From contig SYDY01000009.1 of NCBI GenBank assembly GCA_005801425.1, forward strand, positions 1 to 23,789: DNA of 23,789 nucleotides. The letters run 5' to 3'. Within the stretch, counting starts at the first letter, position 1. Each line of letters begins with the position of its first letter. The DNA comes from Bdellovibrionales bacterium. Lineage in GTDB: Bacteria > Myxococcota > XYA12-FULL-58-9 > SYDY01. Made by a program: the position numbers and the translations under genes. Under the pieces are notes generated by a model. That model searched no databases. It saw only the letters and a program-made list of their open reading frames with translations, and was not told the origin of the DNA. Below, piece after piece: positions 8,453-15,676 of this stretch.

Positions 8453-9698
8453 GAATGCTTCGTCCTTTAACATGCGTGAGATCTAAGTCGGTTTTATCAT
8501 CACTGAAATAACCCGCAGCCTTTTTGGCTTCCATTTCCACCGATGCGTCGTGTGGAATACGATCAGCAGGAATGGTGGTGCGTTTGCCCACGGTAATACC
8601 TGCTTTGATCAGTGCACCATGCTTCATGTCGCTCATGGAAACGAGTTCGTGAATGTGCTGTATGCCAAACCACGTAAAAATATCAGGCATAAATTCTTGA
8701 AAACGAACATCTTGTACGCCCGCAACGCATTCGGTGCGGGTGAAATAGGTTGCGGCTGTATCACCGCCAGGTTGACGTTTGCGGGCATTGTACACCAAAA
8801 ATTTGGTGACTTCGCCCAAGGATCGTCCCTCCTTGCGATAATACACCACAAGGCCAGCGCCACCTTTTTGCGCCGATAAAATAGCGCGTTCGATGCCGTA
8901 GAGAAGATAGGGCCTGCATGTGCAAATGTCTGAACCGAAAACATCGGATCCGTTGCATTCATCGTGCATGCGTACCGCAAGCGGTTTTTTGGGATCGGAA
9001 AACCCTTGGGGATCGCCAAAAATATAGGCCGTCGCGCCGCCAATGGGCGGCAGCATCACTTTAAGATCGGGGCGGGTGATAAGCTCTGGGTACATGCCGC
9101 CTGTGCGTTGAAACAAATTGCGGCGCAAATCGCCTTCGTCGATACCGAGGCGTGCAGCAATGCCAGGCAAATACCACACGGGTTCCATCGCCACTTTGGT
9201 GACCACCACATCGCCGGTGGATTTAACCACGGTGCCATCGACGGGGATGATCCCTTTTCGGATCGCGTCCATCAATTCAGGCATTTGAATGCTGGCGCGT
9301 GTGATGGCGATGGTGGGGCGAATGTCGATGTCTTTTTCCAGAAGATGGGCGAAATCCTGTTGGATGCGCGCGCCGTAGGGATCCATGCTCACAATGCGTG
9401 TGGGATCGTGCCACGCGGGGTTGGGCGCGATATCAACCACAGGCGAGGTATTGGTTAGATCAGGCCTATGGTTGTGTTTGAGGCTTCCTGCAGCTTCTGC
9501 AAGCGCGCGATACACGGTGTAACTTCCACTGTGTGCGCCGATGGCATTGCGCATTTTCGTATCTGCAAACGTCGCGATAATAGGACCGCGTTCATGGGCG
9601 GAGGCCGCTCCCCAATGAATGGCGGGCGCTTTGTTGGCAATGCGCGGATGTGACGTCAGCACCACATGATCATGAAGATCCCACATGGCATGTTTCAT
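8442..9698 (-). CDS. urc1: Urc1-type GTP cyclohydrolase II homologue, uracil catabolism
   Basis: A 418-aa protein. The C-terminal ~220 residues are GTP cyclohydrolase II-like: MHDECNGSDVFGSDICTC keeps the three zinc cysteines (C248, C259, C261, spacing C-x10-C-x-C as in RibA), and YYRKEGRSLG (286-295) replaces the RibA QEGRGIG block. D330-x-R332 appears to match the catalytic Asp-x-Arg of RibA. Residues 1-~195 form an extension absent from RibA (~200 aa total), typical of the Urc1 branch. No DHBP synthase or other riboflavin gene is nearby; instead urc4, upp and udk follow. In the fungal pathway Urc1 is needed to open the pyrimidine ring, probably on a uridine nucleotide. ATG 9698 lacks a purine-rich ribosome site. 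A barrel protein gene ends 29 bp upstream, so the promoter may lie before that gene. Confidence 0.92.
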   Translation of the reverse strand: MKHAMWDLHDHVVLTSHPRIANKAPAIHWGAASAHERGPIIATFADTKMRNAIGAHSGSYTVYRALAEAAGSLKHNHRPDLTNTSPVVDIAPNPAWHDPTRIVSMDPYGARIQQDFAHLLEKDIDIRPTIAITRASIQMPELMDAIRKGIIPVDGTVVKSTGDVVVTKVAMEPVWYLPGIAARLGIDEGDLRRNLFQRTGGMYPELITRPDLKVMLPPIGGATAYIFGDPQGFSDPKKPLAVRMHDECNGSDVFGSDICTCRPYLLYGIERAILSAQKGGAGLVVYYRKEGRSLGEVTKFLVYNARKRQPGGDTAATYFTRTECVAGVQDVRFQEFMPDIFTWFGIQHIHELVSMSDMKHGALIKAGITVGKRTTIPADRIPHDASVEMEAKKAAGYFSDDKTDLDLTHVKGRSIHEY

Positions 9699-9727
9699 TG
9701 CACATAGAGGGGGGTAGGGTCACGTGT

Positions 9728-10423
9728 TTAAAACGTCTTCCCCACTTGGAAATAGCCCGTAGGCAAGATCCCTTTGCTGTTGACCCCTAGACTGTAATCG
9801 TCAGGTTTTCCGCTGATAAATGTAAATTGAAGTCCTGCTGCAAGCGCAACGTTCCATCCACCGTCCCAAATCCAATGCCAACCCGCCAACATCTCGGGGC
9901 CGCCCGCTACGAGATCAGTGCTGTCTACATTCACGTATGCAATACGGGCACCCGGTTGGATGAAAAAGCCACTCCACACTTGCCGGAAGTAAATGGGAAG
10001 CCCCATCGCAAGGCCTGCGCTGAAACCATCACCGAAATAGTTTTTGTAAAACATGGTATCAAAACGAATGGCGACATGGCGATGCAGTGCAATCGCAGTG
10101 CCAAGGGTAAAGCTACCGTAGATGTAACCGATGGGATTGGTGGATATATTGATCTTGGGATAATCGTACAGATAACGATTTTTTTCTCCCACGGGCACGA
10201 CCTGGCCGTTGAGTTTTGACACATTTTTATCATCGATAAGCGCAGGAGCTGGTGTTTCTGCGACGGGTACAGGCGCAGGGATGGGCACGATGACAACGGG
10301 GGCTGGCACGGGTTCAACAGGGACTGGCACGATGACAGGTGTGGGTAACGGGACTGGCGTGGGCGCGGGTTGATTGGTTTGGGAAAATAGAAGTGCTGCG
10401 GTGAGTGCGATGGAATTCAGCAT
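9728..10423 (-). CDS. Outer-membrane beta-barrel protein with Pro/Val-rich linker
   Basis: A 231-aa protein from ATG 10423, preceded by AAGGAG (10435-10440) at 11 bases; this start leaves a clean signal peptide (MLNSIALTAALLFSQ). A longer frame back to 10498 exists but would bury the signal. Residues ~18-62 are a Pro/Val repeat (PVPLPTPVIVPVPVEPVP and similar), likely an extended periplasmic spacer. Residues ~85-231 alternate polar and hydrophobic/aromatic residues with Gly turns and end in QVGKTF; a terminal Phe is the usual barrel-assembly signal. It resembles small 8-strand barrel proteins of unknown function. It lies 29 bp upstream of urc1 on the same strand, so it may head that transcript. 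A role in substrate uptake is only an inference. Confidence 0.8.
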   Translation of the reverse strand: MLNSIALTAALLFSQTNQPAPTPVPLPTPVIVPVPVEPVPAPVVIVPIPAPVPVAETPAPALIDDKNVSKLNGQVVPVGEKNRYLYDYPKINISTNPIGYIYGSFTLGTAIALHRHVAIRFDTMFYKNYFGDGFSAGLAMGLPIYFRQVWSGFFIQPGARIAYVNVDSTDLVAGGPEMLAGWHWIWDGGWNVALAAGLQFTFISGKPDDYSLGVNSKGILPTGYFQVGKTF

Positions 10424-10530
10424 ATAAACAACAACTCCTTGGGAGTGGAAAACGCAATGATATAGATGTTGTTTATTGCAATAACCTTGCTGTCGCAAAT
10501 ACGAGTGATGTTTGGGGATATGACTTGTTA

Positions 10531-10869
10531 TTAGATTTTGTCTTCGTATGATTGACCATTGCCGATAAGCGTTTTTGAAGGTTCTTCAGAAACGCACACT
10601 CCGGTCATGGGCGCTTGTTCTGCAGGTGATAATGGCGGCGGAATTCTTGATGATGATGGCGATGCTGTTTTTCGCTCACTGGTGGGGGCTCGAATGCTCA
10701 CCTCCAATTTTTGATTGTTCTTATTCAGCGCGACCGGGCCCTTATCCTCCCCATCGACGGGTTGCAGAGGACTTTTTCGTATCGGCGGTGTCTGGTCCGT
10801 GTCCGCAATCTTCGCAGCATCCTTAGCACGGACAGGCGTTGGCGGTGTTCTCGAAAGTGGTACACTCAT
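10531..10869 (-). CDS. Small Ser/Pro-rich disordered protein
   Basis: A 112-aa protein I do not recognise. It is entirely low complexity, rich in Pro, Ser, Thr, Lys and Glu with repeated SP/TP/PP pairs (SRTPPTPVRAK, RIPPPLSPAEQAP), and has no signal peptide or membrane segment. ATG 10869 has AGGTGG six bases upstream, a good ribosome site, which supports a real gene. The composition is like the N-terminal regions of the proteins at 4752-6014 and 11911-13059. It could be a stand-alone disordered protein or the remnant of a longer one; no continuation is visible downstream, where the barrel gene begins after ~107 bp. The next gene rightwards diverges from it. Confidence 0.6.
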   Translation of the reverse strand: MSVPLSRTPPTPVRAKDAAKIADTDQTPPIRKSPLQPVDGEDKGPVALNKNNQKLEVSIRAPTSERKTASPSSSRIPPPLSPAEQAPMTGVCVSEEPSKTLIGNGQSYEDKI

Positions 10870-10964
10870 TCACTACCACCTACTCCCGAAGCCTCATTCT
10901 TGGCTAACCCTTGACATTCTGCGTCCTGCACGCACATGTCGAAGGGTACACGATCGGGGGTACG

Positions 10965-11981
10965 ATGTTACGCTACATAATAGTTTTAAGCAGCTTGTTC
11001 GGTGGGATAGCACAGGCGCAAACCTACAACGATTGGGAGTCCTATGTGGGGGCCCATCGTTACAGTTGTCCTGGGCCTTTTGCCGATTTGGCGACGCCAA
11101 GAACCATCAGTCTTGGCGGTAAGCAATATTTGCACAGCGGTTATCGCATGCGTGTGCAGACCCATGATGCAGACAAGCGCATCGTGTTTGGTGTTTTGGG
11201 CGCCATCAAAGACTCCGCACCGGCCACGTTGGTGAATATCAAAGAAAGCATTGCGTGGTTTCGTCACAAAGGCGTGGAGTGGGTGATCGGCAATGGCGAT
11301 GTGGTGGGCAATGAACTTGATGCCGATGCGGTGCTCACAGCCCTTGGCGAAACAGGCATGCCGACGTTGCTTATTGTAGGCAACAGCGACAGCACCGCCG
11401 GTTTTTCGCGTGCCATCCAAAAAGCGAGTGTTCGTTATCCCAATTTGGTGAGCGGCGTGTGGGTTCGTCAGCTCGAATTGGACGATGCAGAAATTTGGAC
11501 GTTGCCTGGCTATCATGATCGCCGTTTTGTGCACGGGACAGGAAGCTGTGTGTACAAAAACGAGGATCTGCATGACATGAAACGCAAGCTTGAGCCGCTT
11601 GGTTCTGAGCCGGTTGTGCTTGTGGGGCACGGTCCTCCCCGTGCCCATGGCAACGTGGGCGTGGATCAACTTTACGATGGCACCCATGTTGGCGATGCTT
11701 CGATCAATAAGCTGATCAGCGCGCGCCATATTCCGTTTGGAATTTTTGGTCATATTTTAGAATCGGGTGGGACGGCAGTGGGTGGCGAGATGCACACGTC
11801 GATCAAGCCTGATGTACTTAGCGATAAACTTTATGTGAACGTCGGCAGCGTCGCCGGTGATGCATGGAAAATGCGTGATGGATCATTGTCCTGGGGTATG
11901 GCCACGGTGGTTACCATTGACCATGGTAAGGGTAAGTTTGAGGTGAAACGCTTCCGGGCGCGGGATACCGCTGAGGATTAA
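10965..11981 (+). CDS. Exported metallophosphoesterase-like protein
   Basis: A 338-aa protein from ATG 10965, preceded by GGGGG at four bases; residues 1-18 form a signal peptide (MLRYIIVLSSLFGGIAQA, then QTYND). An in-frame TTG at 10911 would hide the signal and was not chosen. Calcineurin-like motifs: IGNGDVVGNELD (108-119, motif GDxxx), VGNSDS (138-143, in place of GNHD/E), LVGHGPPRAHG (219-229) and FGHILESGG (261-269, in place of GHxH), then NVGSV. The first motif, normally DxH, reads GVLGAIKDS (76-84), so the usual Asp and His are absent. Activity is therefore uncertain; it may bind one metal, use other ligands, or be non-catalytic. The periplasmic location is inferred from the signal. 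It overlaps the convergent gene by 71 bp. Confidence 0.78.
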   Translation: MLRYIIVLSSLFGGIAQAQTYNDWESYVGAHRYSCPGPFADLATPRTISLGGKQYLHSGYRMRVQTHDADKRIVFGVLGAIKDSAPATLVNIKESIAWFRHKGVEWVIGNGDVVGNELDADAVLTALGETGMPTLLIVGNSDSTAGFSRAIQKASVRYPNLVSGVWVRQLELDDAEIWTLPGYHDRRFVHGTGSCVYKNEDLHDMKRKLEPLGSEPVVLVGHGPPRAHGNVGVDQLYDGTHVGDASINKLISARHIPFGIFGHILESGGTAVGGEMHTSIKPDVLSDKLYVNVGSVAGDAWKMRDGSLSWGMATVVTIDHGKGKFEVKRFRARDTAED

Positions 11982-13059
11982 ACTGCACGGGATATGCTCC
12001 CCACTGCTGCGGAGGGGCATAACTTACTGGATAAGGTGATGTGCCCATCGGGTATCCCCACGGCGATTGTGGTGGTGAGGGATAATAGAAATGGGTCGTG
12101 TGCATATATGGCGAAAGTTGTGGTTGTGCAGGGTATTGGACAGGCGTTTCATACGCGGGCGCGTGAGGATTGATCGAGAGTGTTTTCTGCAAAAGCCAAA
12201 TCGCTTGACCTTCGTCGGAAACGATCGCTGGAAGAGGTGTATCGCGTCTTAGGCGGGTGACTGAGCGGAGTGGATCAGTGCTTTCATCTCGCCGATAGGC
12301 AGTGATGACACGTGCGGTTTCGATAGGCTCATCTGTCGTAATGATCACCATGTCATGTGTTTTGTAACGGCGCACGACTTCTTTGCCAGTACTGCTGCCT
12401 GGGTAAGAAGATTCATATCTTTTGTCGGGTGTTCTTCTTCCGCTTCGTATCGCTGCCAACGCGCCGACGACCGATGCATTGTAATCTTCCACATTGCTGC
12501 CATGTCGAAGCGCGTGATGCAGCATGTTTCCTACAGGACTGCGTCCATGACGTCCGTCCCATTGTCCATGGGCCGCCAAGGTTTCGAGATGGGTTTCAGG
12601 CCTTGCGATACCTGCGTAACCCTCTGAAAATACCACGACATGTGTATCGCCCGTGAACCCTCTCGCATGTGCTTGAAGCCACGATATTGGAGAAAAAGCA
12701 CCGCTGCTTAGGGTTAGCGGTGGTGTGTAGGGTGATGATGCAGTTGGCGAAGTATTCGGCGATGGCGTTACAGGTCCAATAGGCAGAAAAATAGCTGCAT
12801 GTTTGCTTAGGGGTTTTATCGCCGCTTCTTTGTCTTGTGGGAGCAAGAGTGGGGATATCGACAAAGTTGAATCAGAACGTGCCTCACTGGACGTGCGTGG
12901 GCTTACCGAGAATGTGCCTGAGTCCGGACTGATAGGACTTCCAAGATCTGATGCTTTGCCTCTTTTGGCCGGGCTACTGAGATCATCATGCCCATGTTTG
13001 TTTTCCAGTGGAGGAGGTTGCACCAGCAGCAGATCTGCTACCTTTTTGGTACTTGCCAT
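11911..13059 (-). CDS. Unknown protein with Ser/Pro-rich N-terminus and Tyr/Pro/Gln-rich tail
   Basis: A 382-aa protein I do not recognise. Residues ~1-125 are Ser/Pro/Thr-rich and probably disordered (SPISPDSGTFSVSPRTSS, SPNTSPTASSPYTPPL). Residues ~128-300 look folded, with WLQAHARGFTGDTHVVVFSEGYAG, HGQWDGRHGRSPVGNMLHHALRHG and a beta-rich stretch (HDMVIITTDEPIETARVITAYRR). Residues ~305-382 are a Tyr/Pro/Gln-rich prion-like tail (PYMHTTHFYYPSPPQSPWG). No signal peptide is visible. ATG 13059 lacks a ribosome site, but the upstream space is AT-rich and holds a palindrome at 13102. Its last 71 bp lie inside the 3' end of the opposite-strand phosphoesterase gene; the tail composition continues to the stop, so I keep this end. 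Related in style to the gene at 4752-6014. Confidence 0.68.
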   Translation of the reverse strand: MASTKKVADLLLVQPPPLENKHGHDDLSSPAKRGKASDLGSPISPDSGTFSVSPRTSSEARSDSTLSISPLLLPQDKEAAIKPLSKHAAIFLPIGPVTPSPNTSPTASSPYTPPLTLSSGAFSPISWLQAHARGFTGDTHVVVFSEGYAGIARPETHLETLAAHGQWDGRHGRSPVGNMLHHALRHGSNVEDYNASVVGALAAIRSGRRTPDKRYESSYPGSSTGKEVVRRYKTHDMVIITTDEPIETARVITAYRRDESTDPLRSVTRLRRDTPLPAIVSDEGQAIWLLQKTLSINPHAPAYETPVQYPAQPQLSPYMHTTHFYYPSPPQSPWGYPMGTSPYPVSYAPPQQWGAYPVQFNPQRYPAPGSVSPQTYPYHGQW

Positions 13060-13101
13060 TCATAATGATACATAGTAACCGATATTTATTCTTATGTTTT
13101 T

Positions 13102-13117
13102 TACGTGTTGACACGTA
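13102..13117. promoter_or_regulatory. Operator-like palindrome
   Basis: TACGTGT-TG-ACACGTA is a perfect 7-bp inverted repeat with a 2-base centre, 43-58 bases upstream of ATG 13059 and downstream of the TPR gene. The size and symmetry suit a dimeric repressor or activator site overlapping the promoter of the minus-strand gene. The stem could also form in RNA, but a 2-base loop makes that unlikely. No regulator gene is adjacent. Confidence 0.4.
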
Positions 13118-13156
13118 TTGGGTGGGACTATGTGGGTGTCAGGCCACTGGGGTGGT

Positions 13157-13849
13157 CTAAAGTAAATTCAATTCATTGCGAATGGCTATAGCCTGTTCGT
13201 TTTGCCCAAGCACTTCGAGTGTTGATGCAAGTCGTGCAAGTGTTTCTTGGGTATGTTCGTGCTCTGCGCCGAGCATACGGAGTTGCTGCTTGCTTGTAAG
13301 TGTCAGTATCTCGCAGGCTTTTTCAAAATCACCGGATTCATGAAGCAATGCGGCCAAGTCGGCGTAGCCGCGCAAGGTTGCAGGGTGCTCATGGCCTAAG
13401 TGTCGAATCATAATGGCGAGATTGCTGCGCAAGAGGGTTTTTGCCTGTTCCGTATGCCCTTTTTTAAGAAGAACCTGTGCGAGTCCTGCGGCGGCGGTGA
13501 GCAATTCTTCAAAAGCTGTTGTGTCCATATTGTCAGTGCGTTGATGACGAATGGCACATTGGTAGGCGACAGTGGCCTCATCGAGACGTCCCAAGCGCAA
13601 GAGAATATCGCCATGTTGGCGCTGTGCACGCATGACTCCGATGCCTGTGATCTTTTCGTGATCAACACCGATCAGTGCATGGCGAAAAGCGATTTCGGCG
13701 AGTTCAAGATCGCCTTGTGCGATCAATTGCTCTGCAGCATGAATACGGCACTCAAAAAGTGCTGGTTTTTGAAAAACCTGCGAAAGACAATTAGCGATGT
13801 TAAATTGGTCGACCGAATAAGAAACAGAAAAACTCATGGGACCATCCAT
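13157..13849 (-). CDS. Tetratricopeptide repeat protein
   Basis: A 230-aa all-helical protein with tandem TPR units, for example AEQLIAQGDLELAEIAFRHAL, LLRLGRLDEATVAYQCAI, VLLKKGHTEQAKTLLRSNL, LLHESGDFEKACEIL and LEVLGQNEQAIAIRNEL. The ~42-residue spacing and the sequence HEHPATL/HEHTQETL resemble kinesin light chain or NPHP3-type TPRs. There is no signal peptide, so it is probably a cytosolic scaffold for protein contacts with an unknown partner. The start is either ATG 13849 or ATG 13837 (MSFSVSY); neither has a strong ribosome site. It diverges from glpD; if glpD starts at 13998 there is a ~150-bp AT-rich shared promoter region. Confidence 0.85.
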   Translation of the reverse strand: MDGPMSFSVSYSVDQFNIANCLSQVFQKPALFECRIHAAEQLIAQGDLELAEIAFRHALIGVDHEKITGIGVMRAQRQHGDILLRLGRLDEATVAYQCAIRHQRTDNMDTTAFEELLTAAAGLAQVLLKKGHTEQAKTLLRSNLAIMIRHLGHEHPATLRGYADLAALLHESGDFEKACEILTLTSKQQLRMLGAEHEHTQETLARLASTLEVLGQNEQAIAIRNELNLL

Positions 13850-13997
13850 GCAGGCTTTAAGTCATGTGGGCTGCCTGCGAAAAAAAGATACGCACACCGT
13901 GTTTTTTTTTCCGCATAAAATTTTGTTGATTGCAATAGATGAAGGGACATGTGTGCATTTGCTGGCCAAAGAACACATCCATGGGCATAGTGATCTT

Positions 13998-15539
13998 GTG
14001 AAACGCGAAATAGGAACAGCAGCACTCGAGAATCGACGGGATGTTTGGGATGTTGTGATCATCGGTGGGGGCGCCACAGGGCTTGGATGCGCTGTGGAGG
14101 CCGCCACACGTGGTTACCGCACACTGCTCCTTGAGCAATGTGATTTTGCCAAGGGCACTTCAAGCCGCAGTACCAAATTGGTACACGGCGGTGTGCGCTA
14201 TCTCAAGCAGGGCAATGTTTCTTTGGTGATGGAGGCGTTGCGTGAACGGGGTCGCCTTCTGCGCAATGCGCCACATCTTGTGCACAATTTGCGCTTTGTG
14301 GTGCCAAGCTTTGATTGGTGGGAGGGGCCTTTCTACGGTATCGGCATGCGTCTTTACGACATGTTGGCGGGGAAGTTGGGCCTTGGTCCGTCGCGTATGT
14401 TGAGTTTTGCGGACACCGTCGAACGCATTCCTACCATTGAACGGCATGGTCTTCGTGGGGGTGTGGAATATTACGATGGACAATTTGACGATGCACGTTT
14501 GGCGATAAGCCTTGCGCAAACGGCGTGTGACCATGGTGCGGTGCTTGTTAATTATATCCCTGTGATGGGCATTTTAAAACGAAGTGATTTGGTGTGTGGT
14601 GTGCTGTGTCGCGATCTTGAAACGGGACGCGAGTTTCAGATCCGCGCAAAATCGGTAATCAATGCCGCAGGCGTGTTTGCCGATGCGGTATCCGCATTGG
14701 ATGACCCCCGAACACCGCCTACGATGAAACCCAGCCAAGGCATTCACATTGTTTTGGAACGGCGTTTTTTGCCGGGCGATGCTGCGATCATGGTGCCACA
14801 AACCGACGATGGTCGTGTCTTGTTTGCTATTCCGTGGCACAATCGTGTGGTGGTGGGGACCACGGACACACCGGTCTCTAAGCTCTCTTTGGAACCGCGT
14901 CCATTGCCGGAGGAGCTTGAATTTGTACTGACCCACGCACGCCGTTATCTCTCTGAAGATCCCACCGATGACGATGTTCTTTCGACATTTGCCGGTTTAA
15001 GGCCACTGATCGCTGGGGGAAATGGAAATACGGCAGCGGCAAGCCGTGATCACAATATTTTTATTTCGAGCAGTGGTCTTATTACTGTGGTGGGCGGCAA
15101 GTGGACCACCTATCGCAAAATGGGCGAGGACGCCGTCGAAAAAGCGATGATGGTGGGTGGTTTGCGTGAGTCCGAAAGCAAAACAGCGGCTCTGCCTGTG
15201 CACGGTGCCCATACGGCTGCGGTGCCGGAACCGTGGTGTGTTTACGGCTCGGATGCGCGTGCGGTGCGTAAATGTGTTGGGCACGATCCTGTCATTCTCC
15301 ATCCCCGTTTGCCCTATACCGATGCCCATGTGCACTGGGCGGTCACCCAAGAAATGGCCAGAACTGTGGACGATGTGCTTGCGCGCCGAACTCGTGCTTT
15401 GCTCCTTGATGCCCGTGCCGCACGCGATTGTGCGAACAAAGTGGCCAAACAGATGGCCCCTTTGCTTGGGCGCACTGACGCATGGGTGCAGGAGCAAGTG
15501 ACGGAATTTAAGGCGTTGGCTGAAGGCTACATCGTTTAA
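13998..15539 (+). CDS. glpD: Aerobic/respiratory glycerol-3-phosphate dehydrogenase (FAD)
   Basis: A 513-aa flavoprotein oxidising sn-glycerol 3-phosphate to dihydroxyacetone phosphate at the inner membrane, passing electrons to quinone. The FAD-binding Rossmann motif VVIIGGGATGLG is near residues 19-30, followed by GTSSRSTKLVHGGVRYL (the GlpD signature), VVGTTDTP in the middle, and FAGLRPL and GGKWTTYRKM in the C-terminal half. GTG 13998 gives an N-terminus (MKREIGTAALENRRDVWDVV) and length usual for the family. GTG 13953, with GAAGGGA five bases upstream, is a real alternative adding 15 residues; the longer frame from 13836 overlaps the divergent TPR gene and has no homologous extension. 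No glpK or glpF is nearby. A hairpin terminator follows. Confidence 0.94.
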   Translation: MKREIGTAALENRRDVWDVVIIGGGATGLGCAVEAATRGYRTLLLEQCDFAKGTSSRSTKLVHGGVRYLKQGNVSLVMEALRERGRLLRNAPHLVHNLRFVVPSFDWWEGPFYGIGMRLYDMLAGKLGLGPSRMLSFADTVERIPTIERHGLRGGVEYYDGQFDDARLAISLAQTACDHGAVLVNYIPVMGILKRSDLVCGVLCRDLETGREFQIRAKSVINAAGVFADAVSALDDPRTPPTMKPSQGIHIVLERRFLPGDAAIMVPQTDDGRVLFAIPWHNRVVVGTTDTPVSKLSLEPRPLPEELEFVLTHARRYLSEDPTDDDVLSTFAGLRPLIAGGNGNTAAASRDHNIFISSSGLITVVGGKWTTYRKMGEDAVEKAMMVGGLRESESKTAALPVHGAHTAAVPEPWCVYGSDARAVRKCVGHDPVILHPRLPYTDAHVHWAVTQEMARTVDDVLARRTRALLLDARAARDCANKVAKQMAPLLGRTDAWVQEQVTEFKALAEGYIV

Positions 15540-15564
15540 TCCCCAAATGGCGCTTTTTAATGAA

Positions 15565-15592
15565 CCTCTCCGCTTGCGGGGGGGCTCTTTTG
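15565..15592 (+). terminator. Rho-independent terminator of glpD
   Basis: CCTCTCCG (15565-15572) pairs with CGGGGGGG (15577-15584) in a GC-rich stem with two G-U pairs and a CTTG loop, followed by CTCTTTTG. It lies 26 bases after the glpD stop and separates glpD from the sigma-54 promoter downstream. Confidence 0.65.
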
Positions 15593-15650
15593 TCATGATG
15601 CGTCAATAAAATGTTGTTAAGCTCTCTCTATCCATAGCGGCCAATTCACT

Positions 15651-15666
15651 TGGCACGACCCTTGCA
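15651..15666 (+). promoter_or_regulatory. Sigma-54 (-24/-12) promoter of the sigma-factor gene
   Basis: TGGCACG-ACCC-TTGCA matches the sigma-54 consensus TGGCACG-N4-TTGCW at every fixed position, with the invariant GG at 15652-15653 and GC at 15664-15665. Transcription should start about 12 bases after the GC, near 15676-15678. No enhancer-binding site is obvious between the glpD terminator and the promoter. Confidence 0.85.
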
Positions 15667-15676
15667 TATCCTTCTG

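Noticed and set aside
8442-9698. Riboflavin GTP cyclohydrolase II (ribA)
   Set aside because: No riboflavin genes are nearby, the N-terminal extension and changed QEGRGIG block fit the Urc1 branch, and urc4 and upp follow.
10424-10498. Longer start for the barrel protein
   Set aside because: It would place 25 polar residues before the signal peptide; ATG 10423 has AAGGAG at a workable distance.
10911-10939. TTGACA as -35 of a sigma-70 promoter for the phosphoesterase gene
   Set aside because: The -35 is perfect but no acceptable -10 occurs at 16-18 bases (CACATG/ACATGT), so I did not call it.
12355-12656. Small Cys/Arg-rich plus-strand frames inside 11911-13059
   Set aside because: No ribosome site and no recognisable protein features; shadow of the minus-strand gene.
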